Of a stretch of DNA of 64,000 nucleotides, positions 11,700 to 22,500 are shown piece by piece. The position numbers and the translations under genes are program-made. How positions within the stretch are numbered: position 1 is the first letter of the stretch; the number at the start of each line of letters is the position of its first letter. The stretch is taken from NCBI RefSeq assembly GCF_019393635.1, contig NC_057866.1, positions 2,664,223 to 2,728,222 of the forward strand. Reading direction: 5' to 3'. Origin of the DNA: Dromiciops gliroides. Lineage: Eukaryota > Chordata > Mammalia > Microbiotheria > Microbiotheriidae. The notes under the pieces are model-generated. The model was given only the letters and a program-made list of their open reading frames with translations. It made no database searches and had not been told where the DNA came from.

Positions 11700-12225
11700 C
11701 CCTTCCCCACTTTATTGTGCTCATCACATGAGAGCTGTGTCCTTCCCTGCACACATCTCTGTCCTGCCGCCGCATTACTTTGTATCTTTTGGGCTTAATT
11801 TTCTGTCTGTCCTCCTCTTCCTCCCCCACCCCCATCACCAGCTTTATTGTGTAAGGGCCTTGAGGGCAGGAACTGTTTGAGTTTTTATACCCACAGTGCC
11901 CAGCATATAGTAGTAGTAGGCTCCCACCAGTCGAGGACGACCATGGATCAGCGCCTTGAAGAGCCACAGGCCACAGTGTGGCTGTGCAGTCTGATATGGG
12001 AGCCGAAGCTCCTGCCGCAATGAGGACATCGGAAAACTGCGGTCTCTGCTGCCCGTCGGTTCCCGCGTCTCATTCATTTTTCTTCCTCCAGAGCTTGGAG
12101 GCCCATCTCAGCTGTGCACAAGCTGCTCCTGTGTACTGAACTCCATTGGATGTGGTCCTTAGTCATCTCCTCCCAGCTGCCGGTGTCTATTCCCAGAGCA
12201 TATAGTAGGCACTTAATAAATGCTC
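11700..12225 (+). mobile_element. L2 LINE 3' end, split by an RTE insertion
   Basis: L2 3' wording GGCCTTGAGGGCAGGAACTG and CAGTGCCCAGCATATAGTAG at 11860-11913 resumes at 12199 with GCATATAGTAGGCACTTAAT. The two halves fit together exactly once the element between them is removed. Confidence 0.8.
11914..12198 (-). mobile_element. RTE-type LINE 3' end with 12-bp TSD
   Basis: On the - strand it encodes the characteristic C-terminal knuckle of RTE-clade LINEs, FRCPHCGRSFGSHIRLHSHT then VACGSSRR and a stop. The duplication AGCATATAGTAG (11902-11913 and 12199-12210) flanks it, so it is a genuine 5'-truncated insertion into the L2. The C-H spacing of the knuckle is intact. Confidence 0.7.
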
Positions 12226-12294
12226 ACTGCATTATATAGAGGAGAGCTGAGACCTAGACACAGGGAAAGGACCTGGCTGAATGTTATGTTTGAA

Positions 12295-13110
12295 GCCTAG
12301 CCTTTGTGGAAATTCATTTTGATTTGGGGACCCTACCTTTAGGCTGAGATTAGAAAGCCTTAGGCCTTCAGGGTCTCTTCCCCTCCCCCTCTGCTTCAGC
12401 TGAGCCAAAAAGCCCCGTGGGCTGTACAAGATGCCAGGTCAGACAGCTGGGGGGAAAAAAAAGTCCCCAGCTCCCTCCGACCTGAGCGGAACTATCTGAA
12501 AGATCCCGGAGAGCCTGTGCTGAGGCACGTGAGGCTGAGGCACACCAACCCCCCCCCCCCACCAGCCGCAGCCCTGGCTAGCGGATTAGCTTGGTCTGTC
12601 GGGGTGAAGAAAGCCCTGAGATTTGAGTAGAGAGAAGAAAAGGTATATAGAGACCTGGGAGTTAGACAGCAGGGTGGTTTGGTTGGACAAGGACGGACGA
12701 GAGAGGCTGAGAAGAGGTTCGGACAAGGAGACGGGGGACGAGACGAACAGCAACGCAGGACTAGGAGCAAAGGCGGCAGAAGACAGACTGACCAGGAGGC
12801 AGCGGAGAGCACAGAAGTGTCAGCACAGGGGACAGGTTACAGAAAGTGAAGATTAAGAGGAGTTAGAAGAAAATAGCTGACCAAGGAAAGTATAGCGTGC
12901 CCTGAGGCAGAGGCGGCTAAGGCCCTTATTGTATTCAAGAAGTTCAAGGAAAGCAGTCAGGTTATACTTTACTTCCCTGTATTCCTAATTTGAAATAGTA
13001 TCTCATAAATAAACTCTGCTTTGATTATTTAGTTGAGAGGCTTCTTAATATTTTGCTTTTAATTTGGGAGTGGAGCAGTGTGGTGGGACTTCATAAATGG
13101 CCCACATTAA
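12295..13110 (+). mobile_element. LTR of a decayed retroelement (LTR B)
   Basis: Fossil related to LTR A by shared ordered blocks (TTTGGGGACCC, AGAAAGCCTTAGGC, GGATTAGCTTGG) and the same orientation. A polyadenylation AATAAA lies near 13007, followed by a short R/U5-like end. Approximate limits. It is either the partner of LTR A or a solo LTR. Confidence 0.5.
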
Positions 13111-13273
13111 ATTAAACGCAGTCAGATTAGCCAGTTAGTCAACAGACCCAGATTAAGTACCCCAGTCAGATAAGCCCCCCAAATTTAGGCTAATCATTTA
13201 AACATATTTCACACCTTCTTTTCACTGAATTCCATGGCTGCCTGTGGCTTCTTTTTCCCTCCATTATAAAATG

Positions 13274-13394
13274 GGAGGGGCAGCTAGGTGGTGCAATGGA
13301 TAGAGCACTGGCCCTGAAGCTGGGAGGATCTGAATTCAAATCTAAGCTCAAACACTTACTAGCTGTGTGACCCTGAACAAGTCACTTAACACAC
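13274..13394 (+). mobile_element. Marsupial tRNA-SINE, partial
   Basis: Head GGGGCAGCTAGGTGGTGCAA through GTCACTTAACACA, then the sequence changes directly to another repeat. No clear duplication. Confidence 0.75.
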
Positions 13395-13562
13395 TGGGGG
13401 TCCTGATATATCTTGCCACTGGACCCAAATGCCTCTGGAAGCCATCTCTGGAAGAGTGAGGCTGGTGACTTTGCACAACCCTCCCTCACTTAAATCCGAT
13501 TCACTGCAAGTCATGACATCCCCTGGTGTCATGGTCCTCTTCGAGAACAAAGGACAAACAAA
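13395..13562 (+). mobile_element. Dispersed marsupial repeat joined to a SINE head
   Basis: CTTGCCACTGGACCCAAATG, CTCACTTAAATCCGATTCAC and TGGTCCTCTTCGAGAACAAA, the same family as 8985-9169. It may form one composite SINE with the tRNA head before it. Confidence 0.65.
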
Positions 13563-13591
13563 TAAAACAAGAGGAATATAACCATTTTATT

Positions 13592-13835
13592 TAGTTAGTT
13601 AGTCAGCCAGGTGGACAGAGTATGGGACTTGGAGTCAGGAAGAACTGAATTCAAATCCTGCCTCAGATACTTGCCAGCTGTGTGACCCTGGGCAAGTCAC
13701 CTAGCCTCTGTCTGCCTCGGGATAATAATGGCTCCTCCATCCCAGGGTTGTTGTGAAGATCAAATGAGATCTTATTTGTAAAGTATTTTGCAAACCTTAA
13801 ATCACTCCCTAAAGGCTATTATTGTCTGCTAAAGC
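13592..13835 (+). mobile_element. MIR/THER1-type CORE-SINE
   Basis: tRNA-like part (GACTTGGAGTCAGGAAGA), CORE (GCTGTGTGACCCTGGGCAAG) and L2-type tail (TGTAAAGTATTTTGCAAACC). Ancient and diverged. Confidence 0.8.
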
Positions 13836-14009
13836 CTGCCTTTAGCCCTCCACAAGCCTTAAGGACCTTGATGTATGTGAAAGAAATCATATAATGGCTT
13901 CTGGGCTCCGTCCTGCTGCCTTTGCTCCCCACAGCCCCGATAAAAGCGGGAAAGGCAAGGCATGGATCATAGGACCCATCTGACCCCAGAGAAAGCAGGC
14001 TCAGACAGT

Positions 14010-14120
14010 CTGGCCCCCCCTCAGTTAAAGCCCTTTCTCCTTGGACCTCAGTTTCTCCATCTATGAAATGGGGAGGGGGTCCCCAAGGCCCCGCTCAGCT
14101 CTCGGTCCTCTGATGGGGGT
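14010..14120 (+). mobile_element. MIR fragment
   Basis: CTCAGTTTCTCCATCTATGAAATGGGG is MIR CORE wording; partial and old. Confidence 0.5.
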
Positions 14121-14324
14121 GGGACAAGAGGAGAAGGGAGCTGGCCTAGGGCAGAAGGGCCCAGAGAATGTTGGAATGGAGGGGACGCTGGGGAGCCAGC
14201 TGGCATTCGGCCAAACATCTCCCCAAGGGACAGTCACTACCCCCCACCCCCTACAGCGGGCCAAGAGCTCCCAGCTTCCCTGGGATGGGTCCCCTCTCTC
14301 CCTCCACTCCTCCTCTGCCTCCCT

Positions 14325-14460
14325 CTTACATAAGCAGTAACCATGGGGATGTGGATATAAATATTTAAATTCAACGACAAAAGCCGGTGTTGGCCGGAGC
14401 AGACGGAAACCATTTGTTGCTGATTGAAAACAGAGATTGTTCTTCCCTGGGCACAGCTGG
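14325..14460. promoter_or_regulatory. Candidate conserved non-coding element
   Basis: An AT-rich island (TATAAATATTTAAATTCAAC) followed by mixed sequence with no repeat signature stands out in a GC-rich neighbourhood. Candidate enhancer by composition only. Confidence 0.25.
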
Positions 14461-14865
14461 GGGAGCGCAAAGGAGGATGCCGGCAGGGATGCTGGGGCTC
14501 CCTCGAGAGGCCTGGGAAGGATGGGGTCGGCTCGGCCCCAGGTCCTGTGCTCTCTGACCTGGGCTCTGCCTGGATCCTGGGCTTCGGCCGGAAGCTGCTC
14601 CCCCTGCACTTTACAGGGGAGAGTCCAGAGGGAAAGGATGTGCCCAAGGTCACCCAGCAAACAGGCAGCAGACCCCACGGTTCCCGGCCCTCCCCCCTCT
14701 CAGTTTGGGGAAGATGACCTGGACTTCCCCACCCTCCTCCCCAGGACTGCTGGGCACACTCTGACTGATCCCATGACAGGACGGGCCCCGCCTCCCCTCC
14801 CCTTGGGATCTGTCTGGCAGCACCCTGGGGGAGCGCCCTGCCCCAGCCCCCGAGCCTGGTGTTTG

Positions 14866-14896
<31 letters not shown>

Positions 14897-15690
14897 TGCC
14901 TCGGTGGGTGGGCTCTCCGCTCAGAGTGGGGATCCTGGTGACGGCGGCAGCAGACCGCGAGGGACCCGTCTAAGATCTGTTCTTGGGTGCCGGCCACCTG
15001 TGGGGGGCGGGGCGGTTCCCTGGAAGGCTCTCTCCGAGGTCCGCAGAGGTTTGGCGGAAACACTGCCAGGCTCGGTGGGGCCGCAGCTCCCGGCCCTCTC
15101 TTGTCCCTCCAACCACCACCGTGACTGGGCCTCAGGGGGCATTGCTGCTCTCTATTTTCCAATTGACTTCTGGAAAGTCCATTTCTTAAAAAAAAAAAAA
15201 AAGTCAAACCAAAAAAGCCTCTGAAGGAAATGGAAACAAAACCTTCTCCCCTGCTCGGCGCTGCTGGAAGGCTGCGGTCAGGAAGCCATTCCTTTAGCTC
15301 AGCGTTTGGGTGAGGGAGGGGCAGAGGGGGCTGCCAGGATATAGTTTGAGAAAGGACACTCTGGAGGCCTGAGAAATCCCTCTGGGCCTTACACGTGGGC
15401 CACTGCGGTCACCTGGGGGGGGACTCTCCCAGGCCCTCCGCTCTTCTTCCTCCCGGTGTTGGGGGCATTTCAACCCTCCCAGAGGCAGCAGAGGAGAAAG
15501 GCGAGCTGGCTAGAGCCAAGAGGACCACGGCCACGGACCACGGACCAACATTAGACTTGTGGACTATTGGGGAATCTGATGGCCCCTCCTCCTCTGCACT
15601 CCCTGGCCCCCACCATGGCTGGGCCTCATGGGGAGTGGGATGCAGCTGTCTTAAGGTACTGCCTGTGTTCTGCCCTTCATTAGTGGGAGA
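14461..15690. other. GC-rich intergenic stretch
   Basis: No gene accepted. It holds a MIR-like piece near 14610-14680, a (GGCA)8 run at 14865-14896 and an A14 run near 15187. Its several open frames overlap on both strands and have no family. Confidence 0.5.
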
Positions 15691-15870
15691 AGGGGTCCCT
15701 GTGCACACCCCCTCAGCAAGGGGGCATCCCTGTGCACCCCCTCTCAGCAAGGGGGGTCCCTGTGCAGCCCCCCTTTAGCAGGGGGAATCCTGTGCACCCC
15801 CTCTCATCAGGGTGGTCCCTGCATACCCTCCATGGGCAAGGGGTCCTGTGAACCCCCCTCAGCAGAGTGG
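15691..15870 (+). repeat. Degenerate minisatellite, about 28-31 bp x 6
   Basis: Six units starting GTCCCTGTGCA or close variants at about 15695, 15726, 15757, 15787, 15815 and 15843, each followed by a C-rich block and CAGCAAGGG. Confidence 0.7.
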
Positions 15871-17300
15871 GCCCCATGTGTCCATCTGTCTAACTGCCCA
15901 CTTGTACCTAACTTGGTCGCTATCTCTCTCTGACATTCTGTGTTTCTGGGTCTTCTTTCCTCATCGGTTCCTACCTTTGTCCCCCTGTGTTTCCCATGAC
16001 AGCTGGGCTAAGGAAGGCCTCGTGCCTTGGGGCAAGGCTTCAGAGCCCCCCTAACTTGAGATGGGACCCTGCCAGCCTGGGAGATGCAGGAGCCACAGGG
16101 ATACCTGGCCTGGAGGGTGGGAAGATGGAAACAGAAGAGAAGAGAGGCAGTGACTCCAAGTCAGAGAGGGTGAGTATGAGAGAAGACCGGGGAACCAAAG
16201 CTGGACCCAGGAGCAGCGAGGCGCAGGGAGGCGCAGGTAAGACACAGAGAAGAGAAGAGCAAGAGAGACAGGAAAAGAGGAAGAAAGAGATTAACCAGGG
16301 CATGATGTCACCAGCTCCTCTCACGTGCCCGAGGTGCCCAGCCAGCCGGTACTGGCGCGGGGCTGCCAACGGGGGATGGGAAGGCCATTTTTTCTTGCTA
16401 GTTGTTTTCAGGAGAGGAAAGTCCATGAAGGGACAGCACCGTGCTTGGGGTGGACAGGCCGGTGATAGTGTGACCGACAACAGAGAGAGCCAAGGCAGAG
16501 ATGCCTGCTCTGGGGAGGGAGAATCATCTTCAGGCGGGAAACTAAGATGCCCGACAGGGTGGGGATGGCCAGGACACAGGGAGATGGGTCTGCAGCCCCG
16601 GCCGGCTGAACTCTGAAGGGGCCACAGTGATAGAGAAGGACCAGAAGCAGGGGTTTCATCAGAACGGAGCCTGGCCAAGCTGGCCACAGTGTAACTCATC
16701 TGGCCCATCCAGCCCTCAGGGCCAGAGGCAGAAGCAGCTCACCTAGAGTTCTGCAAAGCTTTTGAAGTCTCCGGGGCTCCCTGGAGATAAGATGGAGCGA
16801 TAAGGACACAGAGGCAAAGCAGTTAAGTCGGTCTCCAGTGGAGTGCCCCAAGGATCAGCCCCCTCGGGCTGTCTGACATTTCCATCTGTGACTCTAAAGG
16901 TGTCCTTGGCATCCTTACCTGATCTCCCGAGGAGCATGAACGCACAGAAAGAGACTCCACAGTACCGTCCAAGATCAGTTACACCAGTAGAGCGGCAGCT
17001 TCAGAGGCCCGGGAGGGGTGGACAGAAGGACGCACGCGGGTCCTGGGGACAAGCCAGAAGGCCGCATGGCTTCCCAGAAGTCCAGTGAGCATCCTCCGAG
17101 GTCCTCAAACAGGCAGAACTTGGAAGAGGAAGGAAGCAAGGCTCCCGTCAATGTGCCCTCCCACAATCCCAGAGCAGAAGGGCCTCTGATGAAGGCCTCG
17201 CATCCCAGCCTCAGTGTCCCTGGGGAAGAGAAGACTGGGGTGGGTGGGTGGTGGCAGCTGGATCTAGGTATCCAAAGGGCATTGTTCTGCCAGAGCAGCA
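15871..17300. other. Intergenic, nothing recognised
   Basis: No gene accepted and no clear repeat. Antisense and sense frames of 200-plus codons near 15987-16708 overlap each other and lack any family motif. Confidence 0.45.
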
Positions 17301-17304
17301 GCCA

Positions 17305-17405
17305 GTCAACCAATACTTCAGAAGCATTTAGGTGCATTATGCGCTAAGCCCTGGGATGCAGAGAAAGGCAGAGGCCAGCCCTGCCCTCAAGGCTGAGGGC
17401 AGTGG
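17305..17405 (+). mobile_element. Ancient interspersed repeat (L2-associated type)
   Basis: The wording AAGCATTTAGGTGCATTATG, GCTAAGCCCTGGGATGCAGA and CCTGCCCTCAAGGC matches a common mammalian repeat; similar copies are near 37640-37755, 39360-39470, 42525-42605 and 58545-58610. Confidence 0.5.
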
Positions 17406-17649
17406 AATGGGGGAGCACTCAGGATGGACAAGCTATGGGGCATGGAGGGGGGTGATTCCTGAGGGCAGAAGAAGGAGGAAGTCTGGGAAGGCAGAAAGGG
17501 AGCCTACCTGAGACTTGAACGAAGTCACCCAATCAGGAGACAGAGATGAGGAGAGAGAATTGGGGATGGGCCCCAGCACAGCCAGAGAAAACACCCAGAG
17601 TCAAGAGAGAACAACAGCATAACACCATTTATATTGAGCTAAACTTGCA
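17406..17649. other. Intergenic, nothing recognised
   Basis: Purine-rich, no gene or repeat assigned. Confidence 0.4.
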
Positions 17650-17886
17650 AACAGGCAGCGAGGTGGCACAGTGAATAGAGCTCCAGGTCTGGAGTCAGGA
17701 AGAGAGGAGTTCAAATCCAGCCTCAGACACTTCCTAGCTGTGTGACCCTGGGCAGGTCACTTACCCGGTTTGCCTCCATTTTCTCATCTGTACAAAGAGC
17801 TGGAGAAGGAATTGGCAAACCCCTCCAGGATCTGCCAAACAAATCCAAATGGGGTCACGGAGACACGACTGAAATGACTAAACAAA
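17650..17886 (+). mobile_element. MAR1 CORE-SINE, nearly full length
   Basis: AGGCAGCGAGGTGGCACAGT head, GCTGTGTGACCCTGGGCAGG core, and GAGCTGGAGAAGGAATTGGC plus CCAAATGGGGTCACGGAGAC end. Confidence 0.88.
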
Positions 17887-18105
17887 GTTTGCAAAGCCCT
17901 TTACAAATATGATATCATTTCATCCTCAAAACAACCAGGCCTGGGAGGTAGGTGTTATCATCTTCATGTTACAGTTGAGGAAACTGAGGCAGCAGAGGCA
18001 TTCTCATCTCTACCTCTTACAGCTAAGAAGGGTCAGGGTCCAGATTTGAATTTCGGTCTCCCTGACTCCAGGTCTGGAGTTCTCCTATTTAGTGCCTACC
18101 CAGAG
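17887..18105 (-). mobile_element. MIR/THER1 SINE, reversed
   Basis: Reverse MIR wording: TTTGCAAAGCCCTTTACAAA, GTTACAGTTGAGGAAACTGA and CCAGATTTGAATTTCGGTCT. Confidence 0.75.
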
Positions 18106-18159
18106 ACTGCCAAGTGCCCAAGGAGCCACAGAGTCAGAGAGCAGACTAGGACCCTCAGA

Positions 18160-18510
18160 TGGTTCTAGGTCAGCCTGAGCCAGAGGGCAATCCTCATCCT
18201 GTCAGATGGAACAAGTCGCCGGGGCGGCCGTGTTGATCACCACCTCCAGGGGAAGTCCCTTCCACACTGGGATGGCTCTTTCTCATTGTTAGGAAGCTTC
18301 TCCTGACCACCCCCTCCCCCCCTCTGCCCCTCCTCCCGTGTCCATGCCCAGTCTCATCTTCCGGAGGGACAAGTCTGCTCCCTCTTTCCCTTCAAGGGCT
18401 TGAAGACAGTCCTCATGGCCACCCCCCAACCTTCTCTTCTCCAGCCCCATTTCTTCAAGCAATCCTTGGGGGGCCTCCCATTGTTGGGACACTCTCCACT
18501 TAGCAATGAA
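18160..18510. mobile_element. Ancient interspersed repeat, family not named
   Basis: The TTGTTAGGAAGCTTCTCCTG and CAAGGGCTTGAAGACAGTCC phrases recur in a repeat seen in many mammals. I recognise the wording but cannot name the family with certainty. Confidence 0.45.
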
Positions 18511-18589
18511 TGACATAGTAAGCCCAGAACTCGAGAGAGCCTGCAGGGCAGAGGATGGGGGATCGGTGCCTCCTTATTTCTGGAGGTTC

Positions 18590-19047
18590 TGCCTCTCTTT
18601 ATTCAATCTCCCATCTCCTTTGTCCTTGCCATGTCCCATGCCTGGAAGGCCACGTCCCCTCATCTCCACCCTGCTTTTCCTGTCTTTCTTCAAAACTCAG
18701 CTCAGACCCACCTTCTTCTGGAAACCTTTCTAAGAGACAGAGACAGAGACAGAGACAGAGACAGAGACAGAGACAGAGACAGAGACAGAGACAGAGACAG
18801 AGGCAGAGAGACAGAGAATAGGCAGTGTTTTGAATTTTTGGAAAGCCCATGGTCTCTTCTTTCTGTTTGTTACTACTGTAAGGGGGTGGGTGGCCAACAG
18901 GACACACACACATCCACTGACTTATGTGTTGTCTCCCCCATTAGCCTGTGACCTCCCTGAGAGGTGGGAGTATTTTTGCCTTTCTTTGGATCTCTCTCAC
19001 TAAGAAAGGTGCCTGGTATACAGTAGGCTGTTAATAAGTGTTTGTTG
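18590..19047 (+). mobile_element. L2 LINE 3' region with (AGAGAC)n inside
   Basis: TTCAAAACTCAGCTCAGACC and the later GTGCCTGGTATACAGTAGGC plus TTAATAAGTGTTTGTTGG are L2 3' wording. A pure (AGAGAC)n run at 18733-18815 splits it. Frames through that run read as arginine-aspartate repeats and are artefacts. Confidence 0.7.
18733..18815 (+). repeat. (AGAGAC)n microsatellite
   Basis: About 12-13 hexamer copies, nearly perfect, degrading at the 3' end (AGAGGCAGAGAG). Confidence 0.95.
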
Positions 19048-20700
19048 GAGAAGTGACATGGCAGCATTGGTGGAGATTGTGTGGGGCCAGCCATTCAGCC
19101 AGGGCCAAATACATCTTACTGTGTGCTCCAGGGTCTCCTAATCTTTCTCCCGTGGGAGGCTGAACCACACGGCCTTCAGTGCCCTCCCCCGGTCTGAAGG
19201 CCTTGCCACCCTGTCCCCGCGTGTCTGAGTGTGGGCTGTTCCAGCCTAGAGGAGGCCATGCTGTGGCGAGGCTGGGCACGTTGCCAGGAATAAGAGTCCA
19301 GTTCATGGGCTCCCGGCTTGTCGGCTCCATTCACTTTTTTCCCTGTTGGGCCCATTGGGACACATGCCCTTCTGCAGTCTGCAGTCCCCTTCCTGGTCCC
19401 CCTGATCCTTCAAACGTCCTGCCAGACCATGGCTCCTCAATCGCTGGCCTTTTCTTTGGGGACCTGGGTCCAAGAGGATATACCTCTGATGTCTCCTTAT
19501 CTTAGGGATCAACTGTCTACTAGCTTCTATTGTCCTTTTCTTTACAGGCCATAGATCAGTCTCCTTGGGGTGGGGGGGGACCTGAAGTAAGCCAAGGTGA
19601 GCAGCTCTGTCTTTTTTCTGTTCCAACCAGAGCAGAAGGGCTTCCCTTTCCCTGGATTCTCCTCTCTTCCTCAGCGTGGCCGAGCCCCTTGGGCTGCTTA
19701 CACTGGTGAACCTTCGGCTTCTGGTGTTCTTGGGGCAGCCCCTCGGGGCTGGGATTCCTAGCACTGTCCCTCGCGAGTCCCTACTGCTGTGCTTCCACAC
19801 ACTTATCAGCCAGTAGCCTCAGTGAGCTTTTAGCAAAGATGTTGAATGACTTTACAATGGTACAATGCAACAGCACAAACAGTTGATACAAATCAGGGGT
19901 ATACCCTCCCCCTGCACACACAGGGATAGTGGGGAGTGGACCCAAACTTAAAATAGAATGCTTAAGGAGGCCCCTGTGCGGGGAGAAATGCACAACTCTT
20001 GGTGACCACAAGTCCTTTCCTTGCACTGCTCAGTTACAGCTCTCTGCTGGGCTCTGAGGGTCCGTCGCCCTCCTTGAAGCTGCTGTGGGGGTCTCTCTGC
20101 ATCTATGTTGGTGCGTGTTTTCCAATGTTTGTGACACTAGCTCTGCCCCTGGCTGTATTTGTGTCCGGTCTTTCTGATCACATGATGGGTGTTGTGGGGT
20201 AGGGGCTGCCATTCCTTTGGGGTCACTCCCCCTGCCCCTTGCTACTCTCTCTGCAGAAGCCTCATTTTCTGTACCTGGAGACCATCGGAGCACTCACTGC
20301 TTTGTTTAGGCCTAGACCTAGGGCTGTGTCTGATTCTGTGAGCCAATCCCAGCATGTTTCTGTTGTGCCATCCTCTGAATTCATCCTTCTGTACTGAGGA
20401 AGAACTTCATTACACCTGATCAATTTGTGTTTGATTCTGTCATGGGAAAAGCAACGAAGAAGCCCCCTCGTCTTCCTTACTCCAGCAGCTGCCTTGATTG
20501 GCCCCTTAGCACCACGCTGGGCACCATTTTGAATTTCTTTTGGGTTTTCCTCCTCCTAAGCGGCTTGTCTGGGCTACCCACATTTCCCTTTGTATTGCTG
20601 GGTCCCAAGAGCCTCCCAGAGAATAATTCCTCCCCTTTCCTCATACAACCAGTTGGGGGCAAGTACAGGAAAAGGGAGATACTCACACAGCCTTGGGCGG
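19048..20700. other. Intergenic, nothing recognised
   Basis: No gene, LTR or SINE identified. Short frames only. Confidence 0.4.
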
Positions 20701-20704
20701 GGGG

Positions 20705-20935
20705 CATCAAACACTAACAATAGTTTACATTCACATATGCTGCTCTATAATTCTTATCTCCCTCAACAACTCGGGGAGGTGTGTAGTAGTATTAGCCACC
20801 CCCATTTTACAAATGAGGAAACTGAGGAAAACAGATTTGTCCAGGGTCACACCACTAGGAAGTGTCTGGGGCTGGATTTGAACTCAGGTCTTCCTGACCC
20901 CAGGTCTGATGCTCTACCCACTGGCCCACCACTTT
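20705..20935 (-). mobile_element. MIR/THER1 SINE, reversed
   Basis: CCATTTTACAAATGAGGAAACTGAGG, CCAGGGTCACACCACTAGGA and TGGATTTGAACTCAGGTCTT in reverse MIR order. Confidence 0.8.
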
Positions 20936-21920
20936 ATTGTGGAGGTTGAATATGGAAAAGGATGTCAGTTGACTTGGGAGAATGTGTTAACCTCGGGGCC
21001 TCAGGAGTCACCAAAGATCACATCTGTTCCTTTGTTTCCTCTGTAGTTAATCTCTTTAGAAGAATCTGGTGGGCCAGGAAATCTGCTAGATAAGGAAGAT
21101 ACAATCAGTGGCCTTATCCTGTTGTGGAATCAAATACAGTTGAGGAGATCCCACTAATCTTCCCATTGAACCCTTTGAACTAAAAAATAAAATAAAATAA
21201 AATTTAAAAATTCCATTCTCAAAACTCTAGGGGATCCGTATTAATAGGTACATATACATATATTATAAAATGTAAATACATCCTTTTAATCGCCTTCATT
21301 TCCAAAGCCATCCCATCACCCAAGGAAGAAGAAACGGGCTTCAGAAACACAAAAGAAGAGGAGGGGGAGGAGGAAGAGGAAGAGGGGGAAGGAGGAGTGG
21401 GCTTAGTTCCATCTTTTTCAATTTTTTATTTTTGTATCATTTTTTGGTGAACCTTTCCTTATTCCTCAGTCATTTCACAACAGTCATATTACATCTTTGC
21501 TTTTTTTTTTTTTTTTTTGTCTATACCTGCAAGCAGGTCTCATGGCTGAGTGTTTTGATTTGTTTCTTGTTGAACCATGTTTTCCCATGTCTTTTGGAAG
21601 GGTATAAATTCCGTGGCCTGCCAACCACAATGGCTGAAAGCACTCAACTTGGAAGCATTAGGAATATTTTGGTGGGCCACCCATCTTTGCTGCTCTCAGA
21701 ATAAGGTCACTGTGTGTCATGGCCAATGACAAGAAAAGCGACATTGCAGACTTCAGCCCCCTTTTCCAATTCGTTCTGATTCTTGCCCCAGGCCAGTCTG
21801 TCCATCTGTCTGTCTGTCCATCCGTCCGTCTGTCAGCAGCAGTGAAAAGTCTTCCATCAATCTGCTCTAGCTTTTCCTTCTCTGCTGTCAGGGCTGAGCA
21901 GTAAGAATCCAGGCTGTCTG
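20936..21920. other. Intergenic with low-complexity runs
   Basis: Contains (AAAAT)n at about 21184-21203, a purine-only GGAGGAGGAAGAGGAAGAGG stretch near 21360-21395, T18 near 21502-21519 and a (CTGT/CCGT)n patch at about 21798-21832. No gene seen. Confidence 0.5.
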
Positions 21921-21924
21921 GGAC

Positions 21925-22500
21925 AATTGCCTCAGTTTACCCAAATAATTTGAGGAGACCACCAAGTCAAGCAGAGACAGATTTATTTCATTCTCATGAG
22001 AATGAGCAACCCCATGCAAGAGATGAGGAGCACTCTGATGAGCTCATGAGTTGGGTTTTTATGGAAGTTTTGAGGGGGCCGTCCCCTCGTGCACAGGGTG
22101 AGCTCACAATCTAACATCCAATCCTGTCTCACCCAGTATGCCTGTTCAGCTTGTGATCATGGTATGGAGGCATGCTCAGCTGGGTTTGAGAGCTGGGGGG
22201 AAGGGGAGGGGGAAAGGGTGAAACCACTCCACCCATGTAAGGAGGGGGCAAGGGGGAAGAAGGGAGAGATAGTACCAGGAGCTGGGGTGTAGGAATTCGA
22301 GAAGGGAGAGGTAGTACCAGGGTGGGTCTGCGCTAACAGGAGACAGCTCTCCTGCCTGACCACAGAGCAAGGTGGGGAGAGGTGTGTTCTAGCAACGGGA
22401 TGGCATATGGACAGAATGATCTGGTAGTAAGCTTCAGAGTCTAAACTGACTCCAGTCCACCATATCCCACTCACAGGCCCACTGGCTGCATTTCTTCACA
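21925..22500 (-). mobile_element. LTR fossil on the - strand (LTR C)
   Basis: Fossil. Read on the - strand it begins TGTGAAGAAATGCAGCCAG, has a TATA-like CCATAAAAACCC near 22060, a polyadenylation signal GAAATAAATCTG near 21985 and a U5-like end around 21930. That order of parts is typical for a retroviral LTR. Family unknown; it does not obviously match LTR A/B. Confidence 0.5.

Noticed and set aside
14061-14678. 205-codon antisense frame
   Set aside because: Overlapped by other frames on both strands, includes MIR wording, no domain recognised.
18733-18821. Arginine-aspartate repeat protein
   Set aside because: It is only the translation of (AGAGAC)n.
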